A stretch of DNA of 64,000 nucleotides from Acidovorax soli. GTDB taxonomy: Bacteria > Pseudomonadota > Gammaproteobacteria > Burkholderiales > Burkholderiaceae_C. The position numbers were made by a program, and so were the translations under genes. The DNA is taken from positions 1-64,000 of the forward strand of contig NZ_JACHLK010000022.1 in assembly GCF_014207955.1 (NCBI RefSeq), given 5' to 3'. Below, piece by piece: positions 18,401 to 26,552 of this stretch (positions are counted from its first letter, which is position 1; each line of letters opens with the position of its first letter). Below the pieces are notes generated by a model, which saw only the letters and a list, made by a program, of their open reading frames with translations, searched no databases and was not told where the DNA came from.

Positions 18401-18706
18401 CCCCGAGGGGGTGCATGCCCCCTCTGTACCCAGTCAGGAGGCGTCTGCCCCCTCTGTACCCAGCGAAGGGGGTACATGCCCCCGTGCCCGACGAGGGGCT
18501 CACCCCTGCGGACCGAAACACTCTAGCACCCGGCCCGCCACCGCGCCATGACCCGAAAAGGTGGCTGGGCCGGGCTCCCCGGGTAGAAGCAGCTATCATC
18601 CCCGCATGCCGGCCGGCTTGGTTGCGGGCACCTCGGCGCAGGTGGCGCCCATGCCCACCCGCCCACGTGCCCTGCACCCAGCCCATGCCGTGGCCCCCTG
18701 CAGAAC
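18401..18706. repeat. Repeat-containing intergenic stretch
   Basis: The 306-bp gap contains two direct copies of GCCCCCTCTGTACCCAG (about 18417-18433 and 18449-18465) and a degenerate third (GGGGGTACATGCCCCC). It also has small palindromes such as CCCCCGAGGGGG. It separates the small membrane protein from the PilZ gene. No gene is seen. Confidence 0.5.
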
Positions 18707-19525
18707 ATGGCAGACATGCTTCCATTCCTGAAGAAAACCCCCGCCCCTGCCCCAGCCCGCTCCGCATCGGCCCTGCCGGTGATCGCACCGATCGCGGCCG
18801 ATGTGGACACCCGGCCCTTTCGCGTCACCGACCCGCATTACATCGCCATGGCGCTGCAGGCCCTGGCCGACGACGGCGACCTGGTGTGCCTGTACCCCAC
18901 GCAGGGAGCAAGCTTCCTGGCCGGGCGCATCGTTGAAGTGCAGCCCCAGGACGGTGCGCTGCTGATCGAGGTCCAGGGCGCCCATGCCCCGCAACCCGAC
19001 CCGGGCCCCGTGCTGCTGGTCGCCATGCCCCTGGGCATTGCGCTGCAGTTCCGCACCAGCGGCAGCTGGGTGGACGCCCCACCCGGCGCCCCGCTGCAGC
19101 TGCGTGCAGCGCTGCCGGACCAGATCATCCACCTGCAGCGGCGCCGCTTCCCGCGCCTGGAGACACCGCTCGGCCAGCCGTTCCGCGCCGAGTTCATGCT
19201 CCACGGCGAAAGTTTCTCCATGGGCGTGGACGACGTGTCCATCGGCGGCCTGGGCCTGCGCTCCTCGGCCCACGAAGGCCGCCTGCTCATGCCCAGCCAG
19301 CAGCTGCGGCGCGTGCGCGTGGAACTGGGCCACGGCGCCAGCCCCCTGGTGGTCGACCTCGAGGTGCGCTCACGCCGCGCCTTCCGCTCCTTCCTCGCGG
19401 GCGAGCAACTGCATTTCGGCTGCAGCTTCATGGAACTGTCGCCCGCCGACAGCGAGGCGCTGCAGCTGCGCCTGGCACGGCTCGATGCGGAACGGACCCG
19501 GGTGGCACCGCCCCGGGTGGGCTGA
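18707..19525 (+). CDS. YcgR-like flagellar brake protein (PilZ domain)
   Basis: This 272-residue protein has the YcgR architecture: an N-terminal YcgR domain (about residues 30-140) and a C-terminal PilZ domain. The c-di-GMP-binding motifs are RRRFPR (145-150) and DVSIGG (176-181). YcgR-type proteins bind c-di-GMP and then slow or bias the flagellar motor. The gene stands alone in this window with no flagellar genes next to it, which is common. An ATG at 18713 (MLPF) is an alternative start. Three hairpins follow the stop. Confidence 0.88.
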   Translation: MADMLPFLKKTPAPAPARSASALPVIAPIAADVDTRPFRVTDPHYIAMALQALADDGDLVCLYPTQGASFLAGRIVEVQPQDGALLIEVQGAHAPQPDPGPVLLVAMPLGIALQFRTSGSWVDAPPGAPLQLRAALPDQIIHLQRRRFPRLETPLGQPFRAEFMLHGESFSMGVDDVSIGGLGLRSSAHEGRLLMPSQQLRRVRVELGHGASPLVVDLEVRSRRAFRSFLAGEQLHFGCSFMELSPADSEALQLRLARLDAERTRVAPPRVG

Positions 19526-19611
19526 AGGACAGAGATCGTTGGAGCCGGCCCTGCCGGCGCCTGCCCCGCCCGGTGACCTCAGAGCGGCGCATGCCGCGCG
19601 CACCAAAGACA

Positions 19612-19711
19612 AAACCCGCCAGCACTTCACAGCATTGGCGGGTTTGCTTTTTATTCCCATGGTGGGAATAAAAAGCAAAACGCGCTAGGGCTTTGATAGC
19701 ACTAGCGCGTT
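19612..19711. terminator. Three consecutive hairpins (bidirectional terminator region)
   Basis: Hairpin 1 (19612-19645) pairs AAACCCGCCA with TGGCGGGTTT. Hairpin 2 (19646-19676) is a perfect 14-bp palindrome, GCTTTTTATTCCCA / TGGGAATAAAAAGC. Hairpin 3 (19679-19711) pairs AACGCGCTAG with CTAGCGCGTT and is followed by TTGTTTATTT. Read forward they terminate the PilZ gene; read backward they terminate tRNA-His. Confidence 0.8.
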
Positions 19712-19719
19712 TGTTTATT

Positions 19720-19796
19720 TGGGGTGGCTGATGGGGCTCGAACCCACGACAACAGGAATCACAATCCTGGACTCTACCAACTGAGCTACAGCCACC
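19720..19796 (-). tRNA. tRNA-His (GTG)
   Basis: The minus strand reads GGTGGCTGTAGCTCAG and has the standard cloverleaf, with anticodon loop TTGTGAT (anticodon GTG), T-arm GGTTCGAGCC, and acceptor CAGCCACC followed by an encoded CCA. The extra 5' G expected for tRNA-His is present. It is followed by the triple hairpin region. Confidence 0.95.
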
Positions 19797-19846
19797 GTTT
19801 GAGAATTAAATTATAACCCGGGTTTTTGCCCCCGGAATCAAATTCT

Positions 19847-21775
19847 TCAATTTTCTGTTGGGGTGATGGTCAACTCGGAGGGGCGGCTCACCTTCATCTC
19901 GACCTTGAAGCGCTCCTTGAGCATCTCGTAGTAGGCCACGCCTTCGGCCGTGCTCCACCACTGCATGAGCTGCATGCGCTCTTGCTGGGCGCGCTGTGCC
20001 TCGGGCTTGTCGCGCGGCACGATGCGGTTGACCTTGACCACGGCATAGCCCTGGCCGGCGCCCAGATCCACACCGGTGAAGGCGGGCAGCTTCTCGGCGT
20101 TGGCGCGCAGGGCGGCGTCGATCAGGGGGCGCGGGAAGTTCATGGGCGTGTCGCGCGCGATCGTGGCGGCGGCGGTCAGGCCTGCGTTGGTATCGGGCTT
20201 GGCGGTGTACTCGGCCAGCTTGGCCTCGCCTTCCTTGCGTGCCAGCTCGGCAGCCTTCTCGGCCACGTACAGCGTGCGCACCTTGTCACGCACCTTGTCC
20301 AGCGGCAGGGTCTCGGCCGGCGTGTAGCTGGCGATGCGGCCCGATGCCATCTGGCTGGGGCCCACTTCCACGGCTTCGGTGTTGCGCTTGTTCTGCACCG
20401 AGTCCGACGAGAACAGGGCTTCGAGGAACTTGGCGTTGGCCAGCGGGCCGGTGGCACCGGGCACGGGGGTGCGGGTCACGCCATTGGCGGTCTGCACCTT
20501 GAGCTTGAGCTTCTCGGCCACAGGGGCCAGGCTGTCGGCCTGCTCGTACACGCCGTTGGCGAAGGATTCGGCGACTTCGGCGTACTTGCGCTGGGCCTGC
20601 TGGGCCTTGAGGTCCTTCTCGATGCCGGGGCGCAGTTCTTCGAACGGCGGCACGCGCGAGGGCTTGATGTCGGTGACCTGGATGATGTGGTAGCCGAAGT
20701 CGGTTTCCACCACGTCGCTGATCTCGCCCTTCTTGAGGCCGAACGCGGCGTCTTCGAAAGGCTTGACCATGTCGTTGCGGCCGAAGAAGTTCAGGTCGCC
20801 GCCTTGCGCGGCCGAGCCGTCCTGCGAGTTCTTCTTGGCCACATCGGCAAACGTGGCCGGCGCCTTGCGCACCTGCTCCAGCAGTTCGGTGGCGCGGGCC
20901 TTGGCCTTTTCACGGTCGGCAGCGGGCGTGTCCTTGCCGGCCTTGATCAGGATGTGGCTGGCACGGCGCTCTTCCTTGGAGCCCAGGGTCGCTGCGTTTT
21001 CCTTGTAGTAGGTGCGCAGGTCGTCTTCGTTGAGCGTGATGCTGTCGCGCACGGCATCGAGGCTGAGCACCAGGTACTCGACATTGGCCGATTCGAGCTG
21101 CTTGAACTGTGCGGGGTGGGCCTTGTAATAGGCCTCCAGGTCGGCGTCGGTGGGCGTGACCTTGGAGGCGAAGTCGGCCGCGTTGAAGCGGGCCACCTGG
21201 ATCTCGCGGCGCTGATAAAGCGCGTCCAGCGACTGGGCGATCTGCGCATCGGTCACGAAGGCCGAGCCGACCACGCCGCCCAGGATCTGGTTGACCGACA
21301 GGTCGTTGCGCACGCGCGCTTCGAAGCCGGCGGGCGTGAGGCCCTGCTGGGCCACCAGGGCACGGTAGGCTTCGTTGTCCATGCTGCCATCGGGGCGCTT
21401 GAGCGCGGCGATCTGGGGAATCTCGGACAGGCTGCGCGCCAGGCGGGCGTCGCTGGTCACCATGTGCATCTTCTGTGCGGCGGCGGCCAGCACGCGCTCG
21501 CGCACCATGCGTTCGAGCGTGGCATAGCGGGCGCCGGGGGAGTCGAGCAGCTTCGCGTCCATGGTGGGCTGCTGCGCGCGGATGCGGTCGCTCTCGGCCC
21601 GGTGCGCGTTGTCCCATTCGGTCTGTGTGATCTTGTTGCCATCCACGCGCGCAACCACGGCACTCTTTTCAGAGAAGTAGTTGCTGTCGATGCCGACCAG
21701 CACAAACGAGGGAATGACCAGCAAGAACAACAAGAACATCATGATCTTGGAGTGCTTGCGGATGGATTCAAACAT
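19847..21775 (-). CDS. ppiD: PpiD-like periplasmic folding chaperone / peptidyl-prolyl isomerase
   Basis: This 642-residue protein has a short cytoplasmic N-terminus, one transmembrane anchor (about residues 11-33) and a SurA_N-like chaperone domain. A parvulin (PpiC) domain follows around residues 255-360 (RASHILIKAG, GGDLNFFGRNDMVKPFEDAAF, VVETDFGYHIIQV), then a second, degenerate parvulin-like C-terminal part. PpiD assists folding of proteins leaving the Sec translocon. It lies downstream of hupB and tRNA-Val, as in many beta-proteobacteria, but a strong terminator just upstream suggests its own promoter or read-through. The start at 21775 (MFESIRKH) fits the family. Confidence 0.93.
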   Translation of the reverse strand: MFESIRKHSKIMMFLLFLLVIPSFVLVGIDSNYFSEKSAVVARVDGNKITQTEWDNAHRAESDRIRAQQPTMDAKLLDSPGARYATLERMVRERVLAAAAQKMHMVTSDARLARSLSEIPQIAALKRPDGSMDNEAYRALVAQQGLTPAGFEARVRNDLSVNQILGGVVGSAFVTDAQIAQSLDALYQRREIQVARFNAADFASKVTPTDADLEAYYKAHPAQFKQLESANVEYLVLSLDAVRDSITLNEDDLRTYYKENAATLGSKEERRASHILIKAGKDTPAADREKAKARATELLEQVRKAPATFADVAKKNSQDGSAAQGGDLNFFGRNDMVKPFEDAAFGLKKGEISDVVETDFGYHIIQVTDIKPSRVPPFEELRPGIEKDLKAQQAQRKYAEVAESFANGVYEQADSLAPVAEKLKLKVQTANGVTRTPVPGATGPLANAKFLEALFSSDSVQNKRNTEAVEVGPSQMASGRIASYTPAETLPLDKVRDKVRTLYVAEKAAELARKEGEAKLAEYTAKPDTNAGLTAAATIARDTPMNFPRPLIDAALRANAEKLPAFTGVDLGAGQGYAVVKVNRIVPRDKPEAQRAQQERMQLMQWWSTAEGVAYYEMLKERFKVEMKVSRPSELTITPTEN

Positions 21776-21792
21776 GATCGAACTTTCAGTGA

Positions 21793-21826
21793 CAAAAAAC
21801 AAAAAGGCGAACTTGCGTTCGCCTTC
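21793..21826 (-). terminator. Rho-independent terminator after tRNA-Val
   Basis: On the minus strand AAGGCGAACGCAAGTTCGCCTT forms a 9-bp stem with a short loop, followed by TTTGTTTTTT. It ends the hupB / tRNA-Val transcripts just before ppiD. Confidence 0.8.
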
Positions 21827-21837
21827 GTGTTCGGTGG

Positions 21838-21913
21838 TGGTGGGTCCTGACGGTCTCGAACCGCCGACCTACTCCGTGTAAAGGAGCCGCTCTACCAACT
21901 GAGCTAAGGACCC
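21838..21913 (-). tRNA. tRNA-Val (TAC)
   Basis: The minus strand begins GGGTCCTTAGCTCAG, has anticodon arm CTCCTTTACACGGAG (anticodon TAC), T-arm GGTTCGAGACC, and acceptor AGGACCC-A with an encoded CCA. It lies between hupB and ppiD. Confidence 0.95.
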
Positions 21914-21935
21914 CGCCTCAACAACAAACGTGTCT

Positions 21936-22208
21936 TCAGTTCAAGGCGTCTTTCAGAGCCTTGCCTGGACGAAACTTCGGCACTTTAGCAGCTTTGATCT
22001 TGATCGTATCGCCCGTACGGGGATTACGGCCGGTACGGGCAGCGCGCTTGCCCACGGCAAAGGTGCCAAAACCGACGAGCGAAACAGTACCGCCCTTCTT
22101 CAGGGTCTTCTTGACGGCCTCGATCGTGGATTCCAGGGCACGCGCTGCAGCGGCCTTGGAGATGTCGGCGTTGTTAGCGATGTGCTCGATCAGTTCAGTT
22201 TTGTTCAC
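21936..22208 (-). CDS. hupB: DNA-binding protein HU-beta
   Basis: This 90-residue protein is a complete HU/IHF-type histone-like protein. It starts MNKTELIEHIA and has the signature region GFGTFAVGKRAARTGRNPRTG and C-terminal FRPGKALKDALN. HU bends and compacts DNA as a dimer. A sigma-70-type promoter is visible about 140 bp upstream at 22350-22378. tRNA-Val follows after 22 bp. Confidence 0.97.
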   Translation of the reverse strand: MNKTELIEHIANNADISKAAAARALESTIEAVKKTLKKGGTVSLVGFGTFAVGKRAARTGRNPRTGDTIKIKAAKVPKFRPGKALKDALN

Positions 22209-22349
22209 AAGAAGCCTCTCGGGAAAAGCGTTGATGAAGAAGTTGTCTTGGGTATCTGGTCTTCACACGTCAGAAGGCACAGCCGGTGGGGGCTGGGTGT
22301 CTGCAGACGGGGGAATGACTGGCGTACACAGCAGGGGCTGCTGCATCAG

Positions 22350-22378
22350 ATTAAAGCCATCGACTTTCAAGGTGTCAA
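22350..22378 (-). promoter_or_regulatory. Sigma-70 promoter of hupB
   Basis: On the minus strand a perfect -35 TTGACA (22378-22373) is followed by a 17-bp spacer and the -10 element TTTAAT (22355-22350). Transcription would begin near 22343, giving a leader of about 135 nt before the hupB ATG at 22208. Confidence 0.7.
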
Positions 22379-22596
22379 TACAACACGCTGCATTGCCACA
22401 GCGATGAAGCGAATTCTAGTCGTATTTCACACCCCGTCCGGGCTTGCGGCGCGCTTTTGTCTCAAACGCGCCGTATGCGCGCGATTCCCGATTGACAGCC
22501 GCGGCGCCTGCCAGCAGGCCTGCGGCGCGTGCCCCATAACGGGGCATGGGCCCGCACAAAGCCATGCCGGTTCGCGATTTCGGATAGACGAAAAAC
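22379..22596. other. Intergenic region between pgsA and the hupB promoter
   Basis: The gap holds a GC-rich imperfect palindrome around 22500-22530 and a hairpin TGCCCC-ATAAC-GGGGCA at 22530-22546. These may end pgsA transcription, although a T-tract is lacking. No gene is seen. Confidence 0.4.
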
Positions 22597-23163
22597 TCAC
22601 TTCACACGGGCGCGAATCTCGGGCAGGGCCTTTTGCAGGTAGTACACCATCGACCACACGGTGAGCACGGCCGAGGCCCAGATCAGCCAGGTGCCCCACA
22701 CGCCCGTGTCGATCACGCCGAGCAGGCGCCCGTCGTACAGCAGGAAGGGGATGGCGATCATCTGCACCGTGGTCTTGACCTTGCCGATCATGTGCACGGC
22801 CACGCTCTTGCTTGCGCCGATCTGCGCCATCCATTCGCGCAGGGCCGAGATGGCGATCTCGCGCCCGATGATGATCAGCGCCACGAACACGTCGGCGCGT
22901 TGCAGGTGCACCAGCACCAGCAGCGAGGCGCAGACCAGGAACTTGTCGGCCACCGGGTCCAGGAAGGCCCCGAACGATGAAGTCTGGTTGAGCTTGCGCG
23001 CCAGGTAGCCATCGAGCCAGTCGGTGGCGGCGAACACGATGAACATCACCGTGGCGATCAGGTTGCGCGTGGCCGGCTCCAGCGGCGCGTAGAACACCCC
23101 CACGATCAAAGGTATCGCGACGATGCGCGTCCACGTCATCAGGGTGGGGATGGTCCAGAACAT
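22597..23163 (-). CDS. pgsA: CDP-diacylglycerol--glycerol-3-phosphate 3-phosphatidyltransferase
   Basis: This 188-residue integral membrane enzyme catalyses the committed step of phosphatidylglycerol synthesis. It has the CDP-alcohol phosphotransferase motif DWLDGYLAR...GAFLDPVADK with all conserved Asp residues, and several membrane helices. The N-terminus MFWTIPTLMTWTRI matches the family start, so the ATG at 23163 is preferred. It lies downstream of uvrC on the same strand, as in many proteobacteria, but with a 254-bp gap. Confidence 0.95.
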   Translation of the reverse strand: MFWTIPTLMTWTRIVAIPLIVGVFYAPLEPATRNLIATVMFIVFAATDWLDGYLARKLNQTSSFGAFLDPVADKFLVCASLLVLVHLQRADVFVALIIIGREIAISALREWMAQIGASKSVAVHMIGKVKTTVQMIAIPFLLYDGRLLGVIDTGVWGTWLIWASAVLTVWSMVYYLQKALPEIRARVK

Positions 23164-23417
23164 GCGCCGATTGTGCACCACTGCAGGATAGCCTTCGGGG
23201 CCGCAATGGCGCTTTACGGCGATAGCCATCTCTGGCCAACTGACCGGGCTCGGCGCAGCGACCTCAGCTCTTCATTGCGCTGCATGCCGGCCACAGCGCG
23301 TGAAATTGGCGCGGCCCAAGCCAGTGCTCCCGTGCAAGGGCCGCCAAGCTGCGTATGCGGCGCTTCGCTTGCGTGCACCGGGAGGGGGTGAAGGCGCGAA
23401 GCGACTCAGGGGGTGCT
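23164..23417. repeat. Gap between uvrC and pgsA with Comamonadaceae-type extragenic sequence
   Basis: The 254 bp contain an imperfect inverted arrangement: CCCGTGCAAGG at 23330-23340 against a GCACCGGGAGG segment near 23376-23386, and GGCGCTTCGC against GGCGCGAAGC at 23360-23405. The segment ends GACTCAGGGGGTGC. It looks like a dispersed extragenic palindrome. No gene is seen. Confidence 0.35.
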
Positions 23418-25460
23418 TCATCTCAACGCTCTATAAATCTCTTCGGCCAGGTCGCGCGAAATCCCGTCCACCGTCGCCAGGTCTTCCACGCTCGCGCTGG
23501 CCACGCCGCGCACGCCGCCAAAGCGCTGCAGCAGGCGCGCACGTTTCTTGGGGCCCACGCCGGGTATCTCTTCGAGTTGGCCGCCGCCCACGCGCACCTT
23601 GGCGCGCGCGGCGCGCATGCCGGTGATGGCAAAGCGGTGCGCCTCGTCGCGGATCTGGGCCACCAGCATCAGCGCGGCCGAGTCCTTGCCCAGGTAGACC
23701 TTCTCGCGGCCATCGGCAAACACCAGCTCCTCCAGCCCCACCTTGCGGCCCTCGCCCTTTTCCACGCCCACGATGCGCGTGAGGTCCAGGCCCAGCGCGG
23801 TGAACACCTCGCGCGCCACGCCCACCTGGCCCTTGCCGCCGTCGATCAGCACCAGGTCCGGCAGGCGCGCCACGCCCTTGGGCTTGACCGGGGCCGCCTC
23901 GGGGTTCTCTGCATCGGGCGGCGGCGCGGCCGCGAAGTCGATGCCGCCGGCCTCGCGCGCCGCCTCCACCACCTTGCTGTAGCGGCGCGTGAGCACCTGG
24001 CGCATGGCGGCATAGTCGTCGCCACCGGTGATGCCCTCGATCTTGTAGCGGCGGTATTCGCTGCTCTGCATCTTGTGGTGGTGGAACACCACGCACGATG
24101 CCTGGGTCGACTCGCCCGCCGTGTGCGAGATGTCGAAGCACTCGATGGTGAGCTGGTCCAGGTCCTCGGGCGGCAGGTCCAGCGCCTCGGCCAGGGCGCG
24201 TGTGCGCGCCTGCTGCGAGCCCTCTTCGGCCAGCAGCCGGGCCAGTTGCAGGTCGGCGTTCTTTTGCGCCATGTCCAGCCAGGCGCGGCGCTGCTCGCGC
24301 GGCTGGTGGATGGCATTCACGCGCGTGCCGGCCTGCTCGCCCAGGGCCTCGATCAGCGCCTTGTCCACCGGCTCGCTGCACACCAGCACCGGCGGCACGG
24401 GCACGCCGATGTAGTGCTGGGCGATGAAGGCTTCGAGCACCAGCGCCTCCACCCGGCGCGCGGGCGTGGGTGCAGCGGTGGGCACGGCATCGCCCTCCCC
24501 TTCAGCCTCTTCTTCATGGATGGCCGCGGCATCTTCCACATGCACGGGGAAATAGGGCCGGTCGCCCAGGTGGCGCCCGCCGCGCACCATGGCCAGGTTC
24601 ACGCAGGCGCGGCCGCCCTGCACGCGCACGGCCAGAATGTCCACGTCCTTGTCGTCCGCGGTCTCGATGGACTGCTGGTGCAGCACGCGCGACAGCGCCT
24701 GCATCTGGTTGCGCACATCGGCCGCCTGCTCGAACTCGAGCTTGTCCGAGTGCGCCATCATGCGCACCTCCATGGCCTTGAGCACCTCCTGCGTCTCGCC
24801 GCGCAGCAGCGCCTCGGCGTGCTGCACGTCGGCCGCATAGGCCTCGGGCGAAACCAGGTCCACGCAGGGCCCCGAGCAGCGCTTGATCTGGAACAGCAGG
24901 CAGGGCCGCGTGCGGTTGGCGAACACCGTGTCTTCACACGTGCGCAGCCGAAACACCTTTTGCAACAGCTGGATCGACTCCTTCACCGCCCAGGCGCTCG
25001 GGTAGGGGCCGAAGTAGCGGTGCTTCTTGTCCACCGAGCCCCGGTAGTAGGCCATGCGCGGAAACACCTGCGAGGGCGAGCCGCCCTGCGCCGACACCGG
25101 CCCCGGCACCCCGGTGATCTTGAGGTAGGGATAACTCTTGTCGTCGCGGAACAGGATGTTGAACTTGGGGTTCAGCGTCTTGATCAGGTTGTTTTCCAGC
25201 AGCAGCGCCTCGGCCTCGGAGCGCACCACCGTGGTCTCCATGCGCGCGATCTTGCTCACCATGTGGCCGATGCGCGTGCCGCCATGGTTCTTGGTGAAGT
25301 AGCTCGACACCCGGCGCTTCAAGTGCCGCGCCTTGCCCACGTAGAGCAGCGCGTCCTGCGCGTCGAAATAGCGGTACACGCCGGGCAGCGGCGGCAGCGC
25401 CGCCACCTGGGCCAGCAGTTCTTCGGAATGGACTCGCAGTGCTTCTTCGTCTTCGGACAT
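23418..25460 (-). CDS. uvrC: Excinuclease ABC subunit C
   Basis: This 680-residue UvrC is complete. It has an N-terminal GIY-YIG nuclease (LPGVYRYFDAQDALLYVGKARHLKRRVSSYF), a UVR motif for UvrB contact near residue 200, and an RNase-H-like second nuclease (DLVLIDGGKGQV with catalytic Asp). Two helix-hairpin-helix motifs close the protein (IPGVGPKKRARLLQRFGG, VDGISRDLAEEIY). UvrC makes both incisions in nucleotide excision repair. It is somewhat longer than usual because of an acidic, Ala-rich insert in the middle (around residue 320). The start at 25460 (MSEDEE) is preferred; an ATG at 25475 is also possible. Confidence 0.95.
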   Translation of the reverse strand: MSEDEEALRVHSEELLAQVAALPPLPGVYRYFDAQDALLYVGKARHLKRRVSSYFTKNHGGTRIGHMVSKIARMETTVVRSEAEALLLENNLIKTLNPKFNILFRDDKSYPYLKITGVPGPVSAQGGSPSQVFPRMAYYRGSVDKKHRYFGPYPSAWAVKESIQLLQKVFRLRTCEDTVFANRTRPCLLFQIKRCSGPCVDLVSPEAYAADVQHAEALLRGETQEVLKAMEVRMMAHSDKLEFEQAADVRNQMQALSRVLHQQSIETADDKDVDILAVRVQGGRACVNLAMVRGGRHLGDRPYFPVHVEDAAAIHEEEAEGEGDAVPTAAPTPARRVEALVLEAFIAQHYIGVPVPPVLVCSEPVDKALIEALGEQAGTRVNAIHQPREQRRAWLDMAQKNADLQLARLLAEEGSQQARTRALAEALDLPPEDLDQLTIECFDISHTAGESTQASCVVFHHHKMQSSEYRRYKIEGITGGDDYAAMRQVLTRRYSKVVEAAREAGGIDFAAAPPPDAENPEAAPVKPKGVARLPDLVLIDGGKGQVGVAREVFTALGLDLTRIVGVEKGEGRKVGLEELVFADGREKVYLGKDSAALMLVAQIRDEAHRFAITGMRAARAKVRVGGGQLEEIPGVGPKKRARLLQRFGGVRGVASASVEDLATVDGISRDLAEEIYRALR

Positions 25461-25655
25461 GGGGGCTATTGTCATGGCAATGCGAAGCGCCTTGCACGGC
25501 ACCGCGCATCGCCAGGCCGGGCGCCCCGGCGCAGGGGCGTGCCCGGACTTCGGCTCTGGCCGCGCAACGCATAGCCATATGCGGTTTTCATGCTTGGCGG
25601 CAGGTCGGGCGGTGCTACCTTGGCGGCCAGCCTCCACACGAACGCCCGCGCGCCC

Positions 25656-26477
25656 ATGACCTACACCCCTACCTATCTGCAAGCCCGCTACGGTGCCCAG
25701 GCCGCAGCCTGGCCCGTACCCCACCACCCCGTGGTCGAGCACATCCTGTCGCACCGCTCGGTGCGCAACTTTTTGCCCGACGCGCTGCCGCCGGACACCG
25801 TGCAGACCCTGGTCGCTGCGGCCCAGTCGGCCCCCAGCAGCTCCAACCTGCAGACCTGGAGCGTGGTCGCCGTGCACAGCCAGCACAGCCGCGACCGCCT
25901 GGCCGAGCTCGCCGGCAACCAGGCCCACATCCGCACCGCGCCCCTGATCCTGGTCTGGCTGGCCGACCTCTCGCGCATCGCCCGCATAGCGCAGTACAAG
26001 GACCAGCCCGCCGACGGCCTGCCCTACCTCGATACGTACCTGATGGCCGTGATCGACGCCGCCCTGGCCGCGCAGAACGCCGTCGTCGCCGCCGAGGCCC
26101 TGGGCCTGGGCACCGTCTACATCGGCGCCCTGCGCAACCAGCCCGAGGCGGTGGCCCAGGTGGTGGGCACACCCGCCGGCGTGTTCCCGGTCTTCGGCCT
26201 GGTCGTCGGCCACCCCGACCCGGCCCGCCCCGCCGCCATCAAGCCGCGCCCGCCCCAGGCCAGCGTGCTGCACCACGAGCGCTACACCGCCCCCGCCAGC
26301 CTGACCGACGAGATCGGCGACTACGACGCCCAACTGCGCGACTTCCAGGCCAGCGAAGGCTTGTCGGAAATCGATTGGAGCGACCTGGTGCTGCAGCGCC
26401 TGGCCAATGCGGACTCACTCAAGGGCCGGCACCGGCTGGTGGAGGCATTGCAAGGGGCGGGATTTCCGCTGCGGTGA
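25656..26477 (+). CDS. NADPH-dependent nitroreductase / FMN oxidoreductase (NfsA-like)
   Basis: This 273-residue nitroreductase-family flavoprotein has the conserved FMN-binding starts HRSVRNF and APSSSNLQTWSVV and the later GLGTVYIGALRN. The long C-terminal tail (KPRPPQASVLHHERY) is typical of the NfsA/FRP group. The enzyme probably reduces flavins, nitroaromatics or quinones with NADPH. It is divergent from uvrC; the 195-bp gap presumably holds both promoters. The start is chosen at MTYTPTYLQARYG. Confidence 0.9.
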   Translation: MTYTPTYLQARYGAQAAAWPVPHHPVVEHILSHRSVRNFLPDALPPDTVQTLVAAAQSAPSSSNLQTWSVVAVHSQHSRDRLAELAGNQAHIRTAPLILVWLADLSRIARIAQYKDQPADGLPYLDTYLMAVIDAALAAQNAVVAAEALGLGTVYIGALRNQPEAVAQVVGTPAGVFPVFGLVVGHPDPARPAAIKPRPPQASVLHHERYTAPASLTDEIGDYDAQLRDFQASEGLSEIDWSDLVLQRLANADSLKGRHRLVEALQGAGFPLR

Positions 26478-26552
26478 AGAAAAAACCAATCAGCTTCTTT
26501 TCTGCGCCATGCAACCCGTGTAGATTCGGTCCCACAAAAAGAGAGAGGGAAT

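Noticed and set aside
19826..21850. A 674-codon plus-strand frame opposite ppiD
   Set aside because: It is the complement of a well-conserved PpiD gene and encodes a His/Gly/Leu-rich sequence with no domain.
23355..25574. A 739-codon plus-strand frame opposite uvrC
   Set aside because: UvrC on the minus strand is complete with all domains; the opposite frame is a GC-driven artefact.
25461..26333. Upstream extension of the uvrC frame by about 290 codons
   Set aside because: It overlaps the nitroreductase gene on the other strand and is not UvrC-like; UvrC starts at the GIY-YIG domain.
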